From assembly GCA_018985225.1 (NCBI GenBank), contig JADGIF010000091.1, positions 1 to 21,581 on the forward strand: a DNA stretch of 21,581 nt. Direction: 5' to 3'. Both the position numbers and the translations under genes were made by a program. The notes under the pieces were generated by a model. That model worked only from the letters and a program-made list of their open reading frames with translations, was not told where the DNA came from and made no database searches. Of this stretch, positions 15,769 through 21,581 are shown piece by piece; position 1 is the stretch's first letter; each line of letters opens with the position of its first letter. Source of the DNA: Amoeboradix gromovi (lineage: Eukaryota > Sanchytriomycota > Sanchytriomycetes > Sanchytriales > Sanchytriaceae).

Positions 15769-16104
15769 TTAGCTTTGCTTAAAAGAAGGTTCCACCACTG
15801 TCGCATTGTACATCGCATCTATACGTTCCAAAATTACCTCCAGTTCTATCTTTTGCAGCTGATGTATGTCCGTCAGTAAATATCCACTGTATTTTAACTG
15901 CTCTATCAATGAATATACTGTCAATTTAGGCACAATAAGTTCGTCATTCCACTCTGACAATGTGGTAGATTTCCCTCCAAATAATGGTACAGGCATCCCT
16001 CTTCCGATCTGATATATCGACCCAATCTTTCCACTTTTGGACACAATCAGCACATCATCATTCCCATATTTTCTGTGCTTTATGACGATTTCCCCAATTG
16101 ACAT
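15769..16104 (-). CDS. Small protein, possibly proteasome assembly chaperone 3 (PSMG3)-like
   Basis: A 111-residue protein. It has alternating beta strands (EIVIKHR, DDVLIVSKSGKIGSIYQIG), a loop with VPLFGGKSTTLSE, a helix (LTVYSLIEQLK), a strand (GYLLTDIHQL) and a final helix (LEVILERIDAMYN). The GKIGSI...LxGG...(helix)...(strand)...(helix) order recalls PSMG3/PAC3, where LGKMGTLV is followed by VLLGQDEPLIHVFAKNL and a last helix; PAC3 with PAC4 templates the proteasome alpha ring. The likeness is by eye only. The ATG at 16104 is preceded by a TATA-like TATATTATAA 26-35 bp upstream. No AATAAA overlaps the stop, unlike most genes here. About 440 bp separate it from the next minus-strand gene upstream. 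Confidence 0.6.
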   Translation of the reverse strand: MSIGEIVIKHRKYGNDDVLIVSKSGKIGSIYQIGRGMPVPLFGGKSTTLSEWNDELIVPKLTVYSLIEQLKYSGYLLTDIHQLQKIELEVILERIDAMYNATVVEPSFKQS

Positions 16105-16221
16105 GAAAAATAAATTTTGTGTAGCTGATTTATATTATAAGATATATCACGTATGTTCAATGCGAAGACCTGAAATAAATCAGACTTCACATTTCTCAAG
16201 TGTAGACAATCTTGGTGGGTG

Positions 16222-16344
16222 TCATTTAAGCGTATTTTTGCATGGGCTGATATCTATGTGGGCTTCAAAACCACAATTGAGGCATTTGAATCTTCTCGAA
16301 TGTAAGTTTTCTCTCTAGTCAAGCGGATTCTGACATGATACATG
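16222..16344 (-). pseudogene. Remnant of a second, bacterial-type TnpB zinc ribbon
   Basis: On the minus strand the frame reads HVSCQNPLD, a stop, then RENLHSRRFKCLNCGFEAHI and DISPCKNTLK, then a stop. This fits the OrfB zinc ribbon of IS605/IS607 TnpB (TSQxCSxCG, then ENR-x-S-x-F-x-C-xx-CG-x-x-A-x-x-D-x-NAAKNIL): the second Cys-x2-Cys is intact, and the first is damaged (CQNP). RuvC-III Asp is present in HIDIS. The spacing and the ENR...FKCLNCGFEA signature differ from the Fanzor copies elsewhere in the window, so it is a separate family. The frame is broken and nothing else of the gene is recognisable. Confidence 0.65.
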
Positions 16345-16540
16345 CTGGCAGAGAGAGAACAAGCTTCGAGAAAGTAAAAAACAATATTAAATCATTACGA
16401 CGCCAATTATAAGCACAAGATAGAGCATTTGCAGCATCTCAAACAATGAACTATAGTACGGATTAGTGTAAACATACGCACCTTTATAATGAACTAGCCT
16501 AGCTATTATAGACTCTCTCCCAATTCAAGTAGATCAATTT

Positions 16541-18532
16541 TCATTTATTTTGGACTAGCTTGTCCAAGAATTCTTTAGAATGATATCCGCCCATTGTCAT
16601 AAACTGCTCGGCTAATCCGTTATGCTTCCATGTACTCGGTGCTCCATTGAATGTATTTGAATCTATATGCATCTTGTTTGCTATTGCTCTCGCAAATAAA
16701 TACGAGTAGTAGCAGGATCCATATCCTGTTAAGTGTGGAAAAGAAGCATACTTTGTGTTCAAGGCTTCCTTTTCTATTTTTTTAAACTTGAAGTCTCCTC
16801 GAAAATTGCCCGTAACTGTCTTATCATTTAGTCCAGCAACTATTCCGCAAGTGTAATAATTCTTCATAGATGTATTGCCAATCAATTCGCTATGCAATGC
16901 CTGATCCACTACACTCATCCATATATCCTCTATAATCTCTAGCGCACTTTCGAATGCTGGTATTGCGCCATCTTGTATGTTCAATACTTCTCTACTCTCA
17001 TTTACATCGTATTTGAATACATGGTGTAGTACATAGGGGTTCACTATCATCTTTTCCATGAATATTGATGGAACTTCTGCTATATCATGCAAGCAACGCG
17101 TACCGCTCAACATTTGTAAATCTGTAATACCCAGCATGGTATGTATAGCATGCCCTAGTTCATGGAAAACGGTGCTTGCCTCATGGAATGTCAGTTGCTC
17201 TTCAGTAAAATTGGTCACCAACACTACGCAGGGTAGTTGGTATTCTCCTTTTAAGTTAGTAAATGACCCTACGCTCGTAGAATCGTGCATCCAGATAGAA
17301 TCAAGCTGTATAAAGTCCCAGTCTACACGACGAGGACATCTAATTGTAAAATGAGCAGCCTCAGCTAATTTAGGTTCACCTTGTCTATTTTGTAAATCAA
17401 AGTAAATATAGCCGAGTAATCCTCGTTTGTGTTTAACAGCATACTTTGTCACAGATCCATGCAGTAACAAGTCTTCTGAATCGTCTATTCTATTTAAAGT
17501 TATACCAAACAAATGCTGCAAAGCAAAGTTAGCAGCTACTATTACAGAATCAATTGTGTAAGGTGATTTCTGATTTTTAATAGGTGAAGGTACTACGTTA
17601 GACTTGTTCAGTTGATTCATAATGTACATTGTGTTCCAGTCTTTCAGTTTTCCAACTTTGTTCATTTCATGTAAAATTGGAAGAATTACTTTAAATTGAG
17701 CCCGATCATAAACCCGAATAAAGTCCATGATCTCATTAGTAGACTTCAGGTATCTGTCACCTGCTGTCAACTCTGTATAGCTTTTAAATCCTTGCAAAGT
17801 AGATATCTGATATCGAATTTTAATCATTTCTTCAAACAGCAATAATTGCTCAGGACCTGCATTGGTAACCATTAAGTGTGCAATTTGTCTTAGCTCTTCT
17901 GAGTGGCAGTAAGATAACACAACTAATCCAGAATGAATAGTAAGGGTCAAAGACATATTGCCATTTGTATCAACCTCCAAATATTCTTTCAAATATTCTT
18001 CGATTCCAGTAATGTCACTGTTATTAATTGGAATAGATCGTTTCTTTTCCTCATATCCGGCCTGAATGAATTTCGAACAAGTAATCTGTAACTGAGTATT
18101 CAGAGCTTCAACTTTGGAACGAACGGAATCCGGAAGATGTGCACCTGCTTTTTGAAAATCCTTTCTTAGGGCTTTGGCAACCATCAAAGCATTGCTGGAT
18201 AGATTTCCGTGCAATGATTGCTCTATTTTTTGTAATAAACGTATATCAGAGTTCATTGAATGCATAATCGGCGCTATATCTTCAAATACTCTTGATGCGT
18301 TGTATCTCTGTTTCTCAATTGGATGGATATTCCTAATACATTCTAAGCCATCCAACAAATTGCAAAATGAGTCGCTTAAACGGTCGAATAGTTGCACAAT
18401 TCGCATTGGGTCTTCTTCTTTTAATATAAGTGAATGTATTGATTCTACATTTCTAATGGTAAGTTCTTTTGCTTTTATAAACTCACCATCAAAGTACAAA
18501 GAGCGAAATAAATGTTTTCTTCGGAGAAACAT
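16541..18532 (-). CDS. Mitochondrial intermediate peptidase (M3 metallopeptidase)
   Basis: A 663-residue zinc peptidase. The active site HELGH is at residues 457-461 in FHELGHAIHTMLG; the third zinc ligand is Glu486 in GTRCLHDIAEVPSIFME. GTRC..D.AEVPS is typical of mitochondrial intermediate peptidase (MIPEP/Oct1) and separates it from other M3 enzymes. In the matrix it removes an octapeptide from precursors already cut by MPP. The N-terminus MFLRRKHLFRS is Arg/Lys-rich and suits a mitochondrial targeting signal, though short; the human protein is about 50 residues longer, with an extra N-terminal stretch. This implies an import-competent mitochondrion with its own processing chain. A TATAT lies about 28 bp before the ATG. 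AATAAA lies directly before the TGA stop (AAT AAA TGA). Confidence 0.95.
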   Translation of the reverse strand: MFLRRKHLFRSLYFDGEFIKAKELTIRNVESIHSLILKEEDPMRIVQLFDRLSDSFCNLLDGLECIRNIHPIEKQRYNASRVFEDIAPIMHSMNSDIRLLQKIEQSLHGNLSSNALMVAKALRKDFQKAGAHLPDSVRSKVEALNTQLQITCSKFIQAGYEEKKRSIPINNSDITGIEEYLKEYLEVDTNGNMSLTLTIHSGLVVLSYCHSEELRQIAHLMVTNAGPEQLLLFEEMIKIRYQISTLQGFKSYTELTAGDRYLKSTNEIMDFIRVYDRAQFKVILPILHEMNKVGKLKDWNTMYIMNQLNKSNVVPSPIKNQKSPYTIDSVIVAANFALQHLFGITLNRIDDSEDLLLHGSVTKYAVKHKRGLLGYIYFDLQNRQGEPKLAEAAHFTIRCPRRVDWDFIQLDSIWMHDSTSVGSFTNLKGEYQLPCVVLVTNFTEEQLTFHEASTVFHELGHAIHTMLGITDLQMLSGTRCLHDIAEVPSIFMEKMIVNPYVLHHVFKYDVNESREVLNIQDGAIPAFESALEIIEDIWMSVVDQALHSELIGNTSMKNYYTCGIVAGLNDKTVTGNFRGDFKFKKIEKEALNTKYASFPHLTGYGSCYYSYLFARAIANKMHIDSNTFNGAPSTWKHNGLAEQFMTMGGYHSKEFLDKLVQNK

Positions 18533-18723
18533 GTCCCGTATGTGTGAAGTGAATCATGATATATGATTATCAGCTCAAAAATCTAATTTAAGAGTCTTTG
18601 AAAGGTAAAATTTCAGGTGAAATTTGATTAGCAGTTAAAGCGCTGTTATTAAAAACAATTGGAACTGATTTACATTGCGCTTTTTTGAAACCTTTGTTTG
18701 AGAAAGTTTGTTTATTTAAGAGT
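18533..18723. promoter_or_regulatory. Shared promoter region of two divergent genes
   Basis: A 191-bp gap between the start codons of the peptidase (-) and the helical protein (+). A TATAT at 18560-18564 lies about 28 bp from the peptidase ATG. On the other side only an A/T-rich TATTTAAG just before the ATG is seen. Confidence 0.5.
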
Positions 18724-20295
18724 ATGACTGAATTGGAGATGTCTCTTCTGGACCAGTATTTGGAGCTGGCAGATCCCTGCACCTTGCAAGACCTTAAGCT
18801 TATACTAAAAGATTATGATAAGCAAATTGAAAAAGAAATACAACAATACAAGCAGTTATATAAAGATTTTAAACAAAATAAGTTGGAACTTGTAGATCAG
18901 TTGCCAATAACACCCCAACCCGAACCTGAAAGGCGTTCTTTGCTTAAGCTAGAACTGCCTCCTAACTACTCTCAATTAGATTTATACAAATACAAATTAT
19001 TAATGAACGAAACAGCTCCTGTGATGCCCATATCTTTCAATATTACAAACAAGTACTTTATGCTAGATGCAATGGATAGGCAAGCACCTCTGCATATGTA
19101 TATCAAAAATAAACAAATTCCTTTGGAGTCCCAAATACAATTTTCTTGCTCCCTTTCTGAATTACCTAGATTACAAGTTATTCAACATTTGGTTAAACTC
19201 AACGACATATCTCAAATCACCGGAATATTCTACAAGGCTCTGCAAATCGAGAATGCACAAGAAAGTGTTAATGAGCTCAATTTACCTTACATTATCGAAT
19301 TTGAGATAGTTGCTTGCATAATTCAGCAGTCTCATGCATTGCTAAAAACTACCATCAATGTTCACAATTCTCTGATGGATCTAGTGCAATTAGATCATTA
19401 CTTTGAATCTCTAAATTTTATTGATTTTTACAAAAAGCGTACCTTTCTCGCTACTTTTGAGAAAATGGATCTAATTTGTAAAACTCTTGATGTATCCAAT
19501 AAACTCTCAGATGAACCGTCATCTATTTTATCTTATTTTCACTCAAATATTCCCCAATTTATCATGATCGATCAAGTTTGTGTCTCCAAACTAAATGAGC
19601 ATTTAAAGAGCAATGATCTAGAGGCAGCTAAAGAGCTTGTAATTCGCTGCCTATTCATTTATTCTCATATTTCCACTATTCTGCAGAAATCTTACATCTC
19701 CATTTTGATTGAAATGGCTAATTTACTCTCACTCTCAGCTGAAGTTCCTTTCTTGTTTGAAATTTGCCAATTATTTAAGCAATATGGTTTCAATGAGATC
19801 AACATAAAGCTTCATGAAGCATTGATATTCAATATCAATAAACTTGTAGAAAGCACTCTAAATCCACCTAAAACATCAAAACTCTTTATTTTTGCAAAGC
19901 AGCAGGACTGGACTGCCCATACACCTGACCAGATAAGTAGAATGCATTCTGTGTTGAGCAGCTGCTCAAAAGAACTAAAAACAGTGTATGCTCGACAGTT
20001 TGAAGAAGCCTTAGAGAGCATATGGATTAATCGCATTTATGACTCTTTAAGACGAGGTCAAATACACTGCTTTGTTAACAGCAATGACAAGCAACTGATA
20101 AAAACACACTGTGAACTGATGCGTGGATTTCTCAACGAATATTTGCAAGATAGCGTTCTGGAGTTAACAATTCTACATTTGAAAATAATTGAAAAAGCAT
20201 TTAAAGAAGAAAAATACAATTATGACGACTTCCCAAAAGGCCTTCCTCGCAGCGACATGCAACAACTGGTGCAATTAGTGATTGATCTGAAATAA
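18724..20295 (+). CDS. Helical protein of unknown function
   Basis: A 523-residue protein starting at the ATG at 18724. Residues about 20-55 form an acidic/basic coiled coil (LKDYDKQIEKEIQQYKQLYK). A Pro-rich linker follows (about 60-75), and then almost only amphipathic helices to the end. There are no membrane segments, catalytic motifs or zinc-binding sites. The build (N-terminal coiled coil, then helical bundles) recalls subunits of vesicle-tethering complexes (COG, GARP, Dsl1), but I find no motif that decides this. It shares a short promoter region with the mitochondrial peptidase. Its TAA lies in AATAAA, and its stop is 7 bp from the stop of the opposing dehydrogenase. Confidence 0.75.
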   Translation: MTELEMSLLDQYLELADPCTLQDLKLILKDYDKQIEKEIQQYKQLYKDFKQNKLELVDQLPITPQPEPERRSLLKLELPPNYSQLDLYKYKLLMNETAPVMPISFNITNKYFMLDAMDRQAPLHMYIKNKQIPLESQIQFSCSLSELPRLQVIQHLVKLNDISQITGIFYKALQIENAQESVNELNLPYIIEFEIVACIIQQSHALLKTTINVHNSLMDLVQLDHYFESLNFIDFYKKRTFLATFEKMDLICKTLDVSNKLSDEPSSILSYFHSNIPQFIMIDQVCVSKLNEHLKSNDLEAAKELVIRCLFIYSHISTILQKSYISILIEMANLLSLSAEVPFLFEICQLFKQYGFNEINIKLHEALIFNINKLVESTLNPPKTSKLFIFAKQQDWTAHTPDQISRMHSVLSSCSKELKTVYARQFEEALESIWINRIYDSLRRGQIHCFVNSNDKQLIKTHCELMRGFLNEYLQDSVLELTILHLKIIEKAFKEEKYNYDDFPKGLPRSDMQQLVQLVIDLK

Positions 20296-20308
20296 AAGTC
20301 TTTTATTT
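20290..20308. terminator. Palindromic double polyadenylation signal
   Basis: AAATAAAAG-T-CTTTTATTT is a perfect 9-bp inverted repeat around one T. Each arm carries AATAAA for one of the two convergent genes and also holds its TAA stop. Both transcripts must run into the opposing gene. Confidence 0.8.
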
Positions 20309-21133
20309 AAACAATGCTACTGATTTATTCCACAATTCAGTAGCAAACTCATCATTTTTAGCTAGCTCGCTTGGCTCCTCATACCCTCTGTTGCCAACAT
20401 ACTTTCCGTTAGAATCTGGATCAACAGCAGCAGTATAAATACGGTTAGCACCATCATCTACAGTTGTGGTAAACGAGAACCATACCAAGATGTAATTTAG
20501 CAAGATTTTAATAAAAACATTGTTATTTCTCTTGAGATTAGTGGTAGGAATAAAACCTGGGTGTACCGCACTTACTTTAAAAGATTTGTTTGGGTATTTT
20601 GTTGGAATAAAATGATTCACCAAGTAATAAGAAAAAAGGAGATTGTATAACTTAGATTGAGAGTAAGCGCTCATCCCATCAAAGTTTGATAAATTTAAGT
20701 TGTCAAAATAAGACAAATCTTTTTTCCCCTTTTTATGTAAATCAGAAGAAACAACAACAACAGAAGCATCGGAATTCAGTTTACCGCTCTCCATCAACTT
20801 GATTGTCAAATACATTGTGCCCAGATGATTAGTGGCAAAAGTCTGTTCCTGAATAGATCCTTTGAAATCAACAGTAAGGTACTCCGTCAACCACACTCCA
20901 GCATTGTTAACTAATACATCTACTTCATCGCATGATTTAACAAAAGCATCAATTGAAGAATTGTTGCTTAAATCGCATATTCCAATGTCAACGTTCCCCA
21001 ACTCTGCTCTTGCAGATTCTAAATTTTCTTTAGATCTACCGACTATAGTGACACTAAATCCTTTGTCCTTAAAAAGCTTTGCGACACCATAACCAATACC
21101 AGCGTTACCTCCAGTTACTACAACACGTTTCAT
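20303..21133 (-). CDS. Short-chain dehydrogenase/reductase, retinol-dehydrogenase-like
   Basis: A 276-residue NAD(P)-dependent oxidoreductase with a Rossmann fold. Visible are the nucleotide loop TGGNAGIG (residues 7-14), the VGRSKENL turn after strand 2 (an Arg there favours NADPH), a CDLS acidic step, NNAG (76-79), Ser129/Ser130 and the catalytic YSQSK (Tyr157, Lys161), then VHPGFIPTT. The layout and the N..G...LT...KLM stretch resemble the RDH11-14/WWOX branch, which acts on retinoids, steroids or other lipid alcohols; the substrate here is unknown. A hydrophobic stretch at about 210-230 (IKILLNYILVWFSF) may attach it to a membrane. The start is the ATG at 21133; the frame is open slightly further upstream without another ATG. 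The TAA stop lies in AATAAA. Confidence 0.92.
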   Translation of the reverse strand: MKRVVVTGGNAGIGYGVAKLFKDKGFSVTIVGRSKENLESARAELGNVDIGICDLSNNSSIDAFVKSCDEVDVLVNNAGVWLTEYLTVDFKGSIQEQTFATNHLGTMYLTIKLMESGKLNSDASVVVVSSDLHKKGKKDLSYFDNLNLSNFDGMSAYSQSKLYNLLFSYYLVNHFIPTKYPNKSFKVSAVHPGFIPTTNLKRNNNVFIKILLNYILVWFSFTTTVDDGANRIYTAAVDPDSNGKYVGNRGYEEPSELAKNDEFATELWNKSVALFK

Positions 21134-21581
21134 GAAACAATAGTTGAACAAAATGAATTATTCTCATCATTCTTGTCGCTTTTTAATTATGTGTTGTTAG
21201 TTCAAAGATGTCACCTCTCGAATTTTTTTCCTAGATCATGGGGAAATTGAGTTGAACTCAAGGTATCCAGCAATACATCAAGGTAATAAGTTTTGTGGTC
21301 AAGTTGGACACCAATAAAAGTACCCATAAACAGTAAATGATAGGCTGTGCGAAAACCTAGTTGAAGTTTACCAAATGCTAATATGTTGGGATGCAATTAT
21401 CTTTGTGACAAATTAAGAACACAAGATTTACTAGATATTGATAAAGGCTCTTCATCTGGGACATGCTCTGTAAAAACTAGACTAGGGGTAAAAAGCGGGT
21501 GACGAGATAAAGCCAATTGAAGTTTTCACAGTAGTGTCCCATATTTCTTCACCTAGGCAATAGGCGAAACTACTTTATCAG
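21134..21581. other. 5' flank of the dehydrogenase, no secure gene
   Basis: A minus-strand open stretch at 21211-21396 (HPNILAFGKLQLGFRTAYHL...) reads protein-like but has no ATG at its start and no family I recognise. It may be a decayed gene fragment. I see no mobile-element similarity. Confidence 0.35.

Noticed and set aside
16303-16319. GTAAGTTTTCTCTCTAG, which looks like a 17-nt intron
   Set aside because: It lies antisense to the TnpB zinc-ribbon remnant and in no host gene; no coding frame is restored by removing it.
21211-21396. 61-codon minus-strand frame upstream of the dehydrogenase
   Set aside because: No ATG at its start and no recognisable family; possibly a decayed fragment, but not supportable.
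1-21581. CRISPR arrays, tRNA, rRNA or standard snRNA genes
   Set aside because: No regularly spaced repeats, no tRNA T-arm or anticodon layout, and no U1, U2, U4, U5 or U6 signature sequences were found on either strand.

Overview
This is a window of nuclear DNA from a small, AT-rich, densely packed eukaryotic genome. The evidence is an Aurora-type protein kinase, a YEATS histone-acyl reader, ATG12, a mitochondrial intermediate peptidase, an ML-domain lipid-binding protein and a probable THO/TREX subunit. There is one clear spliceosomal intron, only 19 nt long. AATAAA polyadenylation signals sit on or next to most stop codons, and TATA-like boxes lie only about 25-50 bp upstream of start codons. 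UAA, UAG and UGA all act as stops, so the standard code applies. The gene set fits a reduced opisthokont, for example an early-diverging fungus or another compact parasite or symbiont, but the sequence alone does not fix the lineage.

Layout. 1-629: no gene seen. 630-5183: three plus-strand genes in a row, namely a large THOC2-like protein, a small single-pass membrane protein and an Aurora kinase. The kinase converges on a minus-strand helical protein of unknown function (5201-6460). 6648-7640: two fragments of a Fanzor/TnpB-like RNA-guided nuclease gene in opposite orientation. 7984-10458: a minus-strand cysteine-rich tectonin-like beta-propeller gene and, further along, its decayed paralogue. 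The paralogue runs directly into a plus-strand pyroglutamyl-peptidase I gene (10459-11187). 11355-12700: more Fanzor fragments, including the best preserved one (RuvC-II, zinc ribbon, RuvC-III). 13009-13894: ATG12 and a Yaf9/GAS41-type YEATS protein, 31 bp apart on the same strand. 14154-14790: a further Fanzor copy, inverted relative to the one at 11590-12200 and carrying a tandemly duplicated zinc ribbon. 14887-18532: minus-strand ML protein, a small PSMG3-like protein, a remnant of a second, bacterial-type TnpB zinc ribbon, and mitochondrial intermediate peptidase. 18724-21133: an unknown helical protein (+) and a short-chain dehydrogenase (-), which converge on a palindromic double polyadenylation signal. 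21134-21581: no secure gene.

The genes do not form one pathway. They look like ordinary housekeeping genes in islands separated by accessory stretches that hold decayed mobile-element and gene-family remnants. The most notable content is (i) the 19-nt intron, (ii) mRNAs with almost no UTRs, and (iii) a multi-copy, decayed Fanzor family whose 3' end includes a hairpin conserved with a pairing-preserving change, a candidate guide-RNA (omegaRNA) region. All family assignments come from reading motifs by eye; no database search was run.
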